Source: Afipia sp. Root123D2 (GTDB lineage Bacteria; Pseudomonadota; Alphaproteobacteria; Rhizobiales; Xanthobacteraceae). Taken from it: a DNA stretch of 64,000 bases. Position 1 is the first letter of the stretch. Each line of letters begins with the position of its first letter. A program made the translations under genes and the position numbers. Under the pieces are notes generated by a model. That model saw nothing but the letters and a program-made list of their open reading frames with translations. It was not told the origin of the DNA and did not search any database. The stretch covers positions 1,848,619 through 1,912,618 of the forward strand of contig NZ_LMDP01000001.1 of assembly GCF_001425835.1 (NCBI RefSeq), given 5' to 3'. Below, one piece after another: positions 27,464-38,778 of this stretch.

Positions 27464-29313
27464 TGATGACCGCTCTGTTCATTCACTACATGGCGCCGAT
27501 CATGTTCGCGTCGCTGGTGTTTTTCCTGTTGCTGGGATACCCGGTCGCGTTCTCGCTCGCCGCCAACGGCCTGTTGTTCGCCTTCATCGGCATCGAGCTC
27601 GGCTTATTCCGGCCGGACTTCCTGCAGGCGCTTCCCGAACGCGTCTATGGCGTCATGAGCAACGAGACGCTGCTGGCGATCCCATTTTTTACATTCATGG
27701 GATTAATCCTCGAACGATCAGGCATGGCCGAGGACCTGCTCGAAACCATCGGGCAGCTCTTCGGCAGCATCCGCGGCGGCATCGCCTATGCCGTGGTGTT
27801 TGTCGGCGCGCTGCTGGCCGCGACCACCGGCGTGGTTGCCGCATCGGTGATCTCGATGGGCCTGATCTCGCTGCCGATCATGCTGCGCTACGGCTATGAC
27901 CGCCGCGTCGCCACCGGCATCATCGCGGCCTCCGGTACCCTTGCCCAGATCATCCCGCCATCGCTGGTCCTGATCGTGATGGCCGACCAGCTCGGCCGCT
28001 CGGTTGGCGACATGTACGAAGGGGCGTTTATTCCGGGTATCGTGCTGTCGTTGCTCTACGCGGGCTACATCTTCCTGCTGACAGTGTTTGCGCCGAAAGC
28101 CGTTCCCGGCCTGCCGCTGGAAGCCCAGACCTTGCGCGAACCCGAAACCGCGGAACATCCGCTGATCCTGCCGTTGGCCGGACTGTCGGCCGCGGCGACC
28201 GCCTATTTCTTCGCGGTCAAGCTCGGCCTGTTCGACTGGACCGCGCCGGTGTTCGACACGATTTCGACGGACGCCGCGATCCGGCACTGGTTCTGGTTCG
28301 TGATCCTGCTCGGCATCCTGACCAAGCCCTTCATCGGCATCATCCGCACCATGACGATATCGCTGTTTTTGGTGCTGGTCGGCTCGACAGCTGCCGCCAT
28401 CGAGATCATGCAGATGACCACGGTCAAGGGCGGCGCCGACTTCGTCGTTCTGACCATGACCATTGTCGTGGCGCTGGCATTCACGGTCGCCGTCCTCAAC
28501 AAGATCCTGCCGTTCAAACTCCTGTCGAAGCTGGCCGAACAGGTCGTGTTCGTCATGGTGCCGCCACTCGGCCTGATCTTCCTCGTTCTCGGAACGATCT
28601 TCATCGGCGTCGCAACACCGACCGAGGGCGGTGCGATGGGCGCTGCCGGTGCCTTGCTCCTTGCCATCGGCAAAAGGCGGCTGTCGTTCGACCTGACCCG
28701 CCAGGCCGTGGAATCGACCGCCAAGTTGTCGGCCTTCGTCATCTTCATTCTGCTCGGCGCCCGCGTGTTCTCCCTCACCTTCTACGGCGTCGACGGCCAT
28801 CGCTGGGTCGAGGAGATGCTGGTCTCGCTGCCGGGCGGGCAGACCGGCTTCCTGATCTTCGTCAACGCGTTCGTGTTCGTCCTCGCCTTCTTCCTGGACT
28901 TCTTCGAACTCGCCTTCATCATTATCCCCCTGCTTGGGCCAGCCGCGGAAAAACTCGGAATCGATCTGATCTGGTTCGGCGTCATTCTCGGCGTCAACAT
29001 GCAGACCTCGTTCATGCATCCACCGTTCGGCTTCGCCCTGTTCTACCTGCGGTCGGTGGCGCCGAAGGAAGCCTATACCGATCGCATCAGCGGCAAGCGC
29101 ATGGAGCCGGTAACGACCGGGCAGATCTACTGGGGCTCGGTGCCGTTCGTGATCATCCAGGTGATCATGGTCCTCCTCGTGATCCTGTTCCCCTCGATGG
29201 TCATGCACTACAAAGGCGCGCTCTCGACCGTCGATCCCAACAAGGTCAAGATCGAAATCCCGCAGATCGATATCCCGCAACTCGATCTCGGACCACCCGC
29301 CGGCTTCAAGTAG
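27463..29313 (+). CDS. dctM: TRAP transporter large permease (DctM-type, COG4664)
   Basis: A 616-residue, roughly 14-span large permease that uses an ion gradient to move the ligand delivered by a DctP-type protein. The N-terminal half carries AIPFFTFMGLILERSGMAED and ATTGVVAASVISMGLISLP, and the C-terminal half VATPTEGGAMGAAGALLLA and NMQTSFMHPPFGFALFYLRS. It is about 180 residues longer than classical DctM because of an extra membrane region in the centre (about 225-400), as in the FcbT3/COG4664 subgroup. It overlaps dctQ by one base. The binding proteins are encoded convergently at 29488-31836. Confidence 0.92.
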   Translation: MMTALFIHYMAPIMFASLVFFLLLGYPVAFSLAANGLLFAFIGIELGLFRPDFLQALPERVYGVMSNETLLAIPFFTFMGLILERSGMAEDLLETIGQLFGSIRGGIAYAVVFVGALLAATTGVVAASVISMGLISLPIMLRYGYDRRVATGIIAASGTLAQIIPPSLVLIVMADQLGRSVGDMYEGAFIPGIVLSLLYAGYIFLLTVFAPKAVPGLPLEAQTLREPETAEHPLILPLAGLSAAATAYFFAVKLGLFDWTAPVFDTISTDAAIRHWFWFVILLGILTKPFIGIIRTMTISLFLVLVGSTAAAIEIMQMTTVKGGADFVVLTMTIVVALAFTVAVLNKILPFKLLSKLAEQVVFVMVPPLGLIFLVLGTIFIGVATPTEGGAMGAAGALLLAIGKRRLSFDLTRQAVESTAKLSAFVIFILLGARVFSLTFYGVDGHRWVEEMLVSLPGGQTGFLIFVNAFVFVLAFFLDFFELAFIIIPLLGPAAEKLGIDLIWFGVILGVNMQTSFMHPPFGFALFYLRSVAPKEAYTDRISGKRMEPVTTGQIYWGSVPFVIIQVIMVLLVILFPSMVMHYKGALSTVDPNKVKIEIPQIDIPQLDLGPPAGFK

Positions 29314-29434
29314 CGCCAACGGCCATAGTGTTTTCGAGCGACGCGGGCACCGGCTCGCGTCAAGAAAACGCGTCAAGGCAAAGCCCGAGGCTTCACCTCA
29401 CTCCATCGGCAGCAAAAGCTCCAAGACAACAAAA

Positions 29435-29462
29435 AACCCGGCCTTCTCGCGAAGGCCGGGTT
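29435..29462. terminator. bidirectional terminator between dctM and dctP copy 1
   Basis: AACCCGGCCTTC (29435-29446) pairs perfectly with GAAGGCCGGGTT (29451-29462) around TCGC. An A-run on its left (29431-29436) gives a U-tract for the minus-strand transcript. It can end both convergent units. The core is repeated after the second dctP at 30696-30725. Confidence 0.85.
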
Positions 29463-29487
29463 CTTGCATCACGGGATCAATGCACGA

Positions 29488-30594
<1,107 letters not shown>

Positions 30595-30695
30595 TCATTG
30601 TGCTCGCCCTTTTTTGCTTAAACCTGCTGAGGCTTGGCCGAAGAATGGAACAAACGCCGACCGGAATCTATCGGGATTTATCGGCCGGACACGAA

Positions 30696-30725
30696 AAGCC
30701 CGGCCTTCTTACGAAGGCCGGGCTT
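30696..30725 (-). terminator. terminator after dctP copy 2
   Basis: AAGCCCGGCCTTC (30696-30708) pairs with GAAGGCCGGGCTT (30713-30725) around TTAC, 23 bases past the stop of the second dctP. AAAA on the left gives a short U-tract on the minus strand. The CCCGGCCTTC/GAAGGCCGGG core is the same as at 29435-29462. Confidence 0.8.
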
Positions 30726-30747
30726 GACGTGATCGGCTGAAGCCGGA

Positions 30748-31941
<1,194 letters not shown>

Positions 31942-32000
31942 TCAACGAAAGTCGAATAAATCGGGGAAGCAAGGCGATCCCCCGCTCCCGGGATGGTGGA

Positions 32001-33128
32001 TCAGCCCGCGGCCTTCAGGCCTTGCAGCTGATCCCTGATCTTTTCCCCGATCGCCCGATAGATCTTCGCGTGGGGACCGTCAGGTTCGCTTTCCATCACC
32101 GGCTGGCCGGAGTCGGATGCGACACGAATCGCCATGTGCAACGGAACCTCGCCGAGGAAGGGCACCGCGAGGCGCTCGGCCTCATGGCGCGCACCGCCAT
32201 GGCCAAAGATGTCGGACCGGGTGCCGCATTCGGGGCACTGGAAATAACTCATGTTCTCCACGATCCCGAGCGTCGGGACATTGACCTTGGCGAACATCGC
32301 GATGCCGCGACGGGCATCGATCAGCGCCAGATCCTGAGGTGTGGAAACGATCACCGCCCCCTTGAGCGGCACCTGCTGGGCCAGGGTCAGCTGTGCATCG
32401 CCGGTGCCCGGCGGCATATCGACCACCAGCACGTCGAGAGTGCCCCATGCCACTTCCCACAGCATCTGCCGGATCGCCGACATCACCATCGGCCCGCGCC
32501 AGACCATCGGCGTTTCCTCTTCGACGAGGAATCCGATCGACATCAGCGGCAGGCCGAAGCGCTGCAGCGGGATCATTTTCTTGCTGTCGTTGAGTTGCGG
32601 TTTTTCGTGAATCCCGGTCAGGCGCGGCACCGACGGACCGTAGATGTCGGCATCGAGCAGACCGACCTTCAAACCAAGGTCGCGCAGCGCCAGCGCGATG
32701 TTGAGCGCCGTGGTCGACTTGCCGACGCCGCCCTTGCCGGATGCAACTGCGATGATCGACGTGATGCCGGGGATCGCCGCCTGCTTGCCCATCGGCGAAT
32801 CCGCCGGCGCACCATGCAGCCGATGGCTGGCCACCGGCTTCACCCCTTGCGGGGCCGGACGCGGCGCGGGCGCACTGCCCGGCTTGCGCTCGGCGGTCAG
32901 CGCGATCAGCGCCGACGTCACACCGGGCGTCGCGCGCACGACGGCTTCAGCACGGCCGCGCACATCCTCCCACGCACGCGCCTCAGCGGCATCGACATTG
33001 ATCGAGAAGAACACCTTGCCGTCGGTCACGACGACCTCGGACAACACGTTGGCGGCGGTCAGCGGCACGCCCCGCGGCGTCATGATTTTGGCGAGACTAT
33101 CGAGAACCTGCTGTTTGGTGACGCTCAA
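32001..33128 (-). CDS. apbC: Mrp/ApbC-family Fe-S cluster carrier ATPase
   Basis: A 375-residue P-loop ATPase that carries and transfers iron-sulphur clusters. Residues about 1-85 form a MIP18/DUF59-like domain, a Pro-rich linker follows, and the ATPase begins IIAVASGKGGVGKSTTALN (deviant Walker A). The cluster-binding CPEC motif is in NMSYFQCPECGTRSDIFGHG. The start is a TTG at 33128 behind GGAGAG (seven bases); no ATG fits, and the frame upstream is not family-like. It lies alone between dctP copy 2 and the dehydrogenase. Confidence 0.9.
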   Translation of the reverse strand: MSVTKQQVLDSLAKIMTPRGVPLTAANVLSEVVVTDGKVFFSINVDAAEARAWEDVRGRAEAVVRATPGVTSALIALTAERKPGSAPAPRPAPQGVKPVASHRLHGAPADSPMGKQAAIPGITSIIAVASGKGGVGKSTTALNIALALRDLGLKVGLLDADIYGPSVPRLTGIHEKPQLNDSKKMIPLQRFGLPLMSIGFLVEEETPMVWRGPMVMSAIRQMLWEVAWGTLDVLVVDMPPGTGDAQLTLAQQVPLKGAVIVSTPQDLALIDARRGIAMFAKVNVPTLGIVENMSYFQCPECGTRSDIFGHGGARHEAERLAVPFLGEVPLHMAIRVASDSGQPVMESEPDGPHAKIYRAIGEKIRDQLQGLKAAG

Positions 33129-33464
33129 CTTGCACTCTCCTTCTGCCCGGCTCGATCGCAGACAAGATCGCGCCGGCATTCGCGCGCAATCCCGCCGGTC
33201 GGCCCGCCATGTATCCAGAAATCAAACCTGAAATCGGTGGGTTCGTTCGCAGCCCGCAACCGGACGCGCGCGTGGTCTGGATAGACTCTCCGCTCCGTCC
33301 TCATCCTAGCACCTGGCGCCCGGCACGGTCACCCTCCAAAAGACGGGACAGCGGCGCGGCCGAAGGCGTTGCCCTTCATGTCGATGCGGTTATGGTGCCG
33401 GCGCGCAGCCGCGGAAACTACCGTTCCGCGACAAACACTCGAATTAAAAAACAAGGTTCTGGAT

Positions 33465-34334
33465 ATGGCGAAAGTCGCATTTCTCGGTCTCGGCGTCATG
33501 GGTTTCCCGATGGCTGGACATCTCGCGGCCAAGGGCGGCCATGACGTCACGGTCTACAATCGCACCGCCGCGAAGGCGAAGAGCTGGGCCGAGAAATTCG
33601 GCGGCCGCGCCGCGGCGACGCCCGCTGCCGCAGCCGAAGGGCAGGATTTTGTGATGGCCTGCGTCGGCAACGACGACGATCTGCGCGCGGTGACGCTCGG
33701 TCCCGACGGCGCCTTTGGCAATATGAAGTCGGGCGCCATTTTCGTCGATCACACCACCGCCTCCGCCGAAGTGGCGCGCCAGCTCGACGCCGAAGCGACA
33801 AAACGCGGCTTCCAGTTCGTCGACGCGCCGGTATCCGGCGGCCAGGCTGGGGCGGAGAATGGCGTCCTGACCGTGATGTGCGGCGGCTCGGAGGCGGCCT
33901 ACAAGCGCGCCGAACCGGTGATCGCGGCCTATGCCCGGATGTGCAAGCTGCTCGGCCCCGCCGGCTCGGGCCAGCTCACCAAGATGGTCAATCAGATCTG
34001 CATCGCCGGGCTGGTCGAAGGCCTTGCCGAGGGCATCCATTTCGCCAAGAAGGCCGGGCTCGACATCCAGTCGGTGATCGAGACGATCTCCAAGGGCGCC
34101 GCGCAATCCTGGCAGATGGAAAACCGCTACAAGACCATGAATGACGGCAAATACGACCACGGTTTTGCCGTCGAATGGATGCGCAAGGACCTGTCGATCT
34201 GCCTCTCCGAAGCCCGCCGCAACGGCGCCAGCCTGCCGGTGACCGCACTGGTCGACAATTTTTACGCCGAAGTGGAGAAAATGGGTGGACAGCGCTGGGA
34301 TACCTCCAGCCTGCTGGCCCGGCTGCAGCGCTGA
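33465..34334 (+). CDS. NAD(P)-dependent beta-hydroxyacid dehydrogenase
   Basis: A 289-residue member of the 3-hydroxyisobutyrate dehydrogenase family. The Rossmann loop FLGLGVMGFPMAGHL (5-19) is followed by the substrate block DAPVSGGQAGAENGVLTVMCGG (about 122-143) and the catalytic lysine region GSGQLTKMVNQICIAG (Lys near 171). The pattern fits tartronate-semialdehyde, 3-hydroxyisobutyrate or gamma-hydroxybutyrate reductases; the exact substrate is not decided. The ATG at 33465 begins directly at the Rossmann strand; a longer in-frame extension from 33369 is not family-like. Confidence 0.88.
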   Translation: MAKVAFLGLGVMGFPMAGHLAAKGGHDVTVYNRTAAKAKSWAEKFGGRAAATPAAAAEGQDFVMACVGNDDDLRAVTLGPDGAFGNMKSGAIFVDHTTASAEVARQLDAEATKRGFQFVDAPVSGGQAGAENGVLTVMCGGSEAAYKRAEPVIAAYARMCKLLGPAGSGQLTKMVNQICIAGLVEGLAEGIHFAKKAGLDIQSVIETISKGAAQSWQMENRYKTMNDGKYDHGFAVEWMRKDLSICLSEARRNGASLPVTALVDNFYAEVEKMGGQRWDTSSLLARLQR

Positions 34335-34413
34335 CCGTCGCCGCAGCCGATCCAGTCCCGTCGGCTAAACCGGTGGATGACCCTTTTGCAGGGGCAAAAA
34401 ATCAGTCATCCCA

Positions 34414-34431
34414 CTGTCAAAATGCTCTAAC
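34414..34431 (+). promoter_or_regulatory. candidate Pho box before DUF47-pit
   Basis: CTGTCAA (34414-34420), a four-base spacer AATG, then CTCTAAC (34425-34431) match the 7+4+7 layout of PhoB boxes (CTGTCAT-N4-CTGTCAC) at 11 of 14 half-site positions by eye. It lies 37 bases upstream of the DUF47 start. In Sinorhizobium the orfA-pit operon is under negative PhoB control, so the location is meaningful. Confidence 0.4.
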
Positions 34432-34467
34432 AACGGGGCTATTCGGGGTTCGGCGGGAGCGGCAGAA

Positions 34468-35109
34468 ATGCGTTGGTTCAGGGCGTTGTTACCGAAAGAG
34501 GATCAATTCTTCGAACTCTTCGCCCGCCACTCCCTAACCCTGGTTGATGGGGCCCAGGCCCTCGAAGGCATGTTGCGCGGTGGCGACGAGATCGACGCCT
34601 ATTGCGAGAAGATCAACAAGCATGAGAACGAGGCGGACGCCATCACCCGCGAGGTGATGATGGCGGTCCGCCGCTCGTTCATCACCCCGTTCGACCGCGG
34701 CGACATCAAGAACCTCATCACCTCGATGGACGACGCCATCGACCAGATGCAGCAGACCGCGAAGGCGGTGACGCTGTTCGAGGTCCGTGAGTTCGAACTC
34801 CCGATGCGGGAGATGGGAAACATCATCGCTCACTGCGCGGCGCTGGTGGTGCGCGCGATTCCGCTGCTGCAATCGATCGGCACCAACGTCGCGACGCTCT
34901 CGGCCATCACCGAGGAACTGACGCGACTGGAAGGAAAAGTGGACGACCTCCACGACCTCGGACTGAAAGAGCTGTTCCTGCGTTATCGCGACGCCAACAC
35001 GATGGACTTCATCGTCGGCGCCGAAATCTACGATCACCTTGAGAAGGTTGCCGACCGTTTCGACGACGTCGCCAACGAGATCAATAGTATCGTGATTGAA
35101 CAGGTCTAG
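34468..35109 (+). CDS. DUF47/PhoU-like regulator of phosphate transporter
   Basis: A 213-residue, all-helical cytosolic protein of the TIGR00153/DUF47 family, related to PhoU. It starts MRWFRALLPKEDQFFELFAR and contains ALEGMLRGGDEIDAY and RSFITPFDRGDIKNLITSMD, both typical. DUF47 genes precede low-affinity phosphate permeases (the orfA-pit pair of rhizobia) and probably modulate them. The ATG at 34468 has GGGAG upstream. The pit gene starts 12 bases after its stop, so they form one operon. Confidence 0.9.
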   Translation: MRWFRALLPKEDQFFELFARHSLTLVDGAQALEGMLRGGDEIDAYCEKINKHENEADAITREVMMAVRRSFITPFDRGDIKNLITSMDDAIDQMQQTAKAVTLFEVREFELPMREMGNIIAHCAALVVRAIPLLQSIGTNVATLSAITEELTRLEGKVDDLHDLGLKELFLRYRDANTMDFIVGAEIYDHLEKVADRFDDVANEINSIVIEQV

Positions 35110-35121
35110 AAGGCCAGCTCG

Positions 35122-36126
35122 GTGGACCCCACACTCGCCCTTCCCTTGCTGGTCGTCCTGATCGGGATCGCGCTCGTCTTCGATTTTCTCAACGGCCTGC
35201 ACGACGCCGCGAACTCGATCGCCACCATCGTGTCGACGCGGGTGCTGAAGCCGCAATATGCGGTGTTCTGGGCCGCCTTCTTCAACTTCATTGCATTCCT
35301 GTTCTTCGGTCTCCATGTCGCCGAAACGCTGGGCACCGGCATCATCGACCCCGGCATCGTCGATCCGCAGGTGATTTTCGCGGCCCTGATGGGCGCGATC
35401 GTCTGGAACCTCGTCACCTGGTATTTCGGAATCCCGTCGTCGAGTTCGCACGCGCTGATCGGCGGGCTGGTTGGCGCGGGCCTCGCCAAAGCCGGATTGT
35501 CGGCGATGCAGTGGACCGGGCTGACGAAGACCATTGCCGCCATTTTCGTGTCGCCGCTGGTCGGATTCGTCCTGGCACTGATCCTGATCGCGATCGTGTC
35601 GTGGTTGTCGGCGCGTTCGACGCCGTTCATGGTCGATCGCGCGTTTCGCATCCTGCAATTCGGCTCGGCCTCGCTCTACTCGCTCGGGCACGGCGGCAAC
35701 GATGCCCAGAAAACCATGGGCATCATCGCCGTGCTGCTGTTCTCGCAAGGCTATGGCGGCGCGACCTTTCACGTCCCGTTCTGGGTGGTGCTCGCCTGCC
35801 AGTCGGCGATGGCGCTCGGCACGCTGATGGGCGGCTGGCGCATCGTCCGCACCATGGGCAGTCGCATCACCCACCTGACGCCGATGCAGGGCTTTTGTGC
35901 TGAAACCGGCGGCGCCCTGACGCTGTTCGCCGCTACCGGATTCGGTATTCCGGTTTCGACCACGCACACCATCACCGGCGCGATTGTCGGCGTCGGCTCG
36001 GCGCGGCGCCTGTCCGCCGTGCGGTGGAATGTCGCGAGTTCGATCGTGGTTGCCTGGGTCATCACGATCCCCGCCTCTGCGATCGTCGCGATCCTCGTCT
36101 ACGAGCTTCTCCCGATTTTCAACTAG
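35122..36126 (+). CDS. pit: low-affinity inorganic phosphate transporter Pit
   Basis: A 334-residue inner-membrane Pit/PHO4 permease with about ten spans. The two signature repeats are present: FDFLNGLHDAANSIATIVST near the N-terminus and LGHGGNDAQKTMGIIAV in the second half, plus GIPVSTTHTITGAIVGVGSA at the end. It moves metal-phosphate with protons. It starts with GTG at 35122, 12 bases after DUF47. It is shorter than E. coli PitA (499) but of the normal length for the rhizobial Pit. Confidence 0.93.
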   Translation: MDPTLALPLLVVLIGIALVFDFLNGLHDAANSIATIVSTRVLKPQYAVFWAAFFNFIAFLFFGLHVAETLGTGIIDPGIVDPQVIFAALMGAIVWNLVTWYFGIPSSSSHALIGGLVGAGLAKAGLSAMQWTGLTKTIAAIFVSPLVGFVLALILIAIVSWLSARSTPFMVDRAFRILQFGSASLYSLGHGGNDAQKTMGIIAVLLFSQGYGGATFHVPFWVVLACQSAMALGTLMGGWRIVRTMGSRITHLTPMQGFCAETGGALTLFAATGFGIPVSTTHTITGAIVGVGSARRLSAVRWNVASSIVVAWVITIPASAIVAILVYELLPIFN

Positions 36127-36352
36127 GCCTTCGTCCGGCTCCGTTTTCGTGCGGCCAGACCCGCCCGGGACGGCTGAAATGCGTCCACACGCATCGCGCG
36201 ACGGGGCTGAAAGCAGTTCGCACGACAGTTGAAAATTTACTGTCTGTTAACCCAAGTGGATTGCTCTTTAAGGCACCTCTTAATCATTTGTCGTAAGAAA
36301 TAAGCGGCAGCGACAAGCGCCGTGCGTAAGCGTTCAGGATTTGTAGTGGTCG

Positions 36353-37954
36353 ATGAGTAAGCCCGCCGAAAACCCCGATATCGCTTCGATTCCGGGTGAA
36401 ACAGCTGTTGCTGGTTCATCGCGGAACAGGCGGGCGGCCTCGCAGCGCGTGCGGGAAGCACGCGACCGGCTGACCTCGACCAGCGGAACGCGCCCCGCCT
36501 TCGACCACGAACTGCTGCGCCAGTACGCGCAGACCCGCCTCTCCGCCTCGCTGGTGGTGATGCTGCTGGTCGTGGCGACAGGCCTGCTGTCGAGCTTCTG
36601 GGTCCCGGCGGTCAGCGCCGCGGTATGGACCTGCGGCATTCTCGCGATCCACGCCGTCGTCATCCGCTACTGCACCAAATTCCTGAACGTCGCGCCCTCG
36701 CCGGCCAATACTCAGAAATGGCGCCGGCGTTTCGTGATCCTCGATCTGCTGTACGGCCTGTCGTGGACGCTGATCCTGATTCATCCATCGGGCATCGACG
36801 TCGTCTCCAACACGCTGATGCTGTTCGTCATGCTGCTGGTGGTGGCCGTCTCCAGCATGATGGCGGCAAGCCTGCCGATCGCCGCCTTCGCCGCGACCAT
36901 TCCGGTGACAACCGCGATCGCCGTGAACTTCGTGCTTCGCGGCACCTTCGACGACTATATCCTTGCCGCACTTGCGGTTACGGCCGAATGTTATTTCGCC
37001 CTGCTCGCCCACCGCCTCCATTCGACGACGCTGGCGACGCTCGAGGCGCGCGCCGAAAAGGATGCGCTGATCGGCGAGCTCGAACAGGCCAAAGCGATTT
37101 CCGACGAAGCGCGGCATCGCGCCGAAGCCGCCAACGTCTCCAAATCGCGCTTTCTCGCCCAGATGAGCCACGAACTGCGCACGCCATTGAACGCCATTCT
37201 CGGCTTCTCCGAGGTGATGCAGAGCGAGATTTTCGGCGCCCATGCGGTCGAGGCCTACAAGGATTACTCCGCCGACATCCACAATTCCGGTGTCCACCTG
37301 CTCAACCTCATCAACGAGATCCTCGATCTGTCGCGCATCGAGGCCGGCCGGTACGAATTGAACGAGGAGCCGGTGTCGCTGGTGCATGTCGTCGCCGACT
37401 GCCACCATTTGCTCAAGCTGCGGGCGTCGAGCCGCGGCATCACCATCCATGAAGTGTTCGAAAGGGACATGCCGAAGCTGTGGGGCGACGAGCGCGCCAC
37501 CCGCCAGATCGTGCTCAATCTGCTGTCGAACTCGATCAAGTTCACCCCGCAGGGCGGCGATATCTGGCTGAAGGCGGGCTGGACAGCGTCCGGCGGCCAG
37601 TATCTCAGCGTCAAGGACAGCGGCTCGGGCATCCCCGAAGACGAGATTCCGATCGTGCTGGCGTCGTTCGGTCAGGGGTCGAATTCGATCAAGTCCGCCG
37701 AACAGGGCGCCGGGCTCGGACTGCCGATCGCCAAAAGCCTGATCGACATGCATGGCGGCACCTTCACCCTCAAGTCGAAGCTGCGCATCGGCACCGAGGT
37801 CATCATCACCTTCCCGCCCGAGCGCGTCATGACCGCGCTTGCGCCGATGCAGGAAACCGCGCCGCCGCTGCAGCCCGAACGGCCGGATGGTATCGTCAAC
37901 GACAAGAGCCGGCCACGTCACAAGCCGATCATGAGCGCGGGCACGGGGCTTTGA
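36353..37954 (+). CDS. membrane sensor histidine kinase (PdhS/DivJ-like)
   Basis: A 533-residue two-component sensor kinase. A hydrophilic start (about 1-60) leads into six probable membrane spans (about 65-220), then a short coiled linker, the HisKA domain with MSHELRTPLNAILGFSEVM (phospho-acceptor His273) and a HATPase domain with N-box ATRQIVLNLLSNSIKFTP, G1 VKDSGSGIPED and G2 GAGLGLPIAKSLIDMHGG. The H-box form is that of the DivJ/PleC/PdhS cell-cycle kinase group. No periplasmic sensor domain of size is seen, and no response regulator is adjacent, so the target is unknown. Confidence 0.88.
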   Translation: MSKPAENPDIASIPGETAVAGSSRNRRAASQRVREARDRLTSTSGTRPAFDHELLRQYAQTRLSASLVVMLLVVATGLLSSFWVPAVSAAVWTCGILAIHAVVIRYCTKFLNVAPSPANTQKWRRRFVILDLLYGLSWTLILIHPSGIDVVSNTLMLFVMLLVVAVSSMMAASLPIAAFAATIPVTTAIAVNFVLRGTFDDYILAALAVTAECYFALLAHRLHSTTLATLEARAEKDALIGELEQAKAISDEARHRAEAANVSKSRFLAQMSHELRTPLNAILGFSEVMQSEIFGAHAVEAYKDYSADIHNSGVHLLNLINEILDLSRIEAGRYELNEEPVSLVHVVADCHHLLKLRASSRGITIHEVFERDMPKLWGDERATRQIVLNLLSNSIKFTPQGGDIWLKAGWTASGGQYLSVKDSGSGIPEDEIPIVLASFGQGSNSIKSAEQGAGLGLPIAKSLIDMHGGTFTLKSKLRIGTEVIITFPPERVMTALAPMQETAPPLQPERPDGIVNDKSRPRHKPIMSAGTGL

Positions 37955-38000
37955 ACGATGAGCCCACGGATGGCTTGCACAATCGATCCAATCCTTCTTT

Positions 38001-38234
38001 ATGTCGCCGATGGCCAACGAGACGCCTTGCATCGCGGTGTGCATGATCGATCCCCGGACCAGCCTGTGCATGGGCTGCGGCCGCACCCTGCCCGAGATCG
38101 CCAAATGGCACGGAATGGATTCGGCTGGGCGACTCGCGATCATGGCGACGCTGACGCAGCGGATGACCGGCGCCGGCATGGACGTGCTGCCGGCGCTGAC
38201 CAAGCGACTGCAGGAAACATCTCAAGATTCGTAA
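38001..38234 (+). CDS. DUF1289 Cys-rich small protein
   Basis: A 77-residue protein with the DUF1289 pattern: TPCIAVCMIDPRTSLCMGCG, then RTLPEIAKWHGMD. The four cysteines (C-x3-C-x8-C-x2-C) probably bind a metal or Fe-S cluster. The start may also be the ATG at 38010, which begins at MANETPC. It sits 46 bases after the histidine kinase and 22 bases before the protease gene and may be cotranscribed. Function is unknown. Confidence 0.85.
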   Translation: MSPMANETPCIAVCMIDPRTSLCMGCGRTLPEIAKWHGMDSAGRLAIMATLTQRMTGAGMDVLPALTKRLQETSQDS

Positions 38235-38256
38235 CGTTTGCCGTGGCAGGTGCGCA

Positions 38257-38769
38257 GTGACCCGGTTTCTTCTTGTGATGATCGTTCTGGTGGCGACCGG
38301 AAGCTCGCTGTTCGCGATCCAGGATCCGAAAGGATTCCAGAATGCGAAGCATTCGCTGCTGAATGCGGTGTATCAGCACAAGCACCGCAGCGCGCGCGTG
38401 GTCGAGGTTTCACGATCCCACAACGGCGACTTCGCACTCCGGGCCCGGATCAACGGCGTCGCGACGCCGATGGTGATCGACACCGGCGCGACATCGGTGG
38501 TGCTGACCTATGAGACTGCGAAAGCCGCCGGCCTGCCGATCGAGCTTGCCCACTACAATGTGGACGTCGAAACCGCCGGCGGCCGCGTCCGCGCAGCGCG
38601 GTTGACGCTCGATCGCCTGGCCATCGGCAAGCTGGTTGAACTGTCGGTCCCCGCGCTGGTGGTGCCGCGCGGCCAGATGAAAACCAACCTGCTCGGCATG
38701 AGCTTCCTGAACCGGCTGGAAAGCTGGGAAGTCCGCCCGGAAAAACTGGTGCTGCAGGGCTATCCGTAG
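38257..38769 (+). CDS. retropepsin-like aspartic protease, TIGR02281 type
   Basis: A 170-residue protein with an N-terminal membrane anchor or signal (MTRFLLVMIVLVATGSSLFA) and one clan AA aspartic protease domain. The catalytic motif is MVIDTGATSVVLTYE (Asp near residue 75), and the flap and closing motif LLGMSFLNRLESWEV are conserved. Single-lobe proteases of this kind act as homodimers, here on the periplasmic side. The start is a GTG at 38257. It is close to DUF1289 and convergent with dusA, 9 bases from its stop. Confidence 0.85.
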   Translation: MTRFLLVMIVLVATGSSLFAIQDPKGFQNAKHSLLNAVYQHKHRSARVVEVSRSHNGDFALRARINGVATPMVIDTGATSVVLTYETAKAAGLPIELAHYNVDVETAGGRVRAARLTLDRLAIGKLVELSVPALVVPRGQMKTNLLGMSFLNRLESWEVRPEKLVLQGYP

Positions 38770-38778
38770 CCGAGGCGA

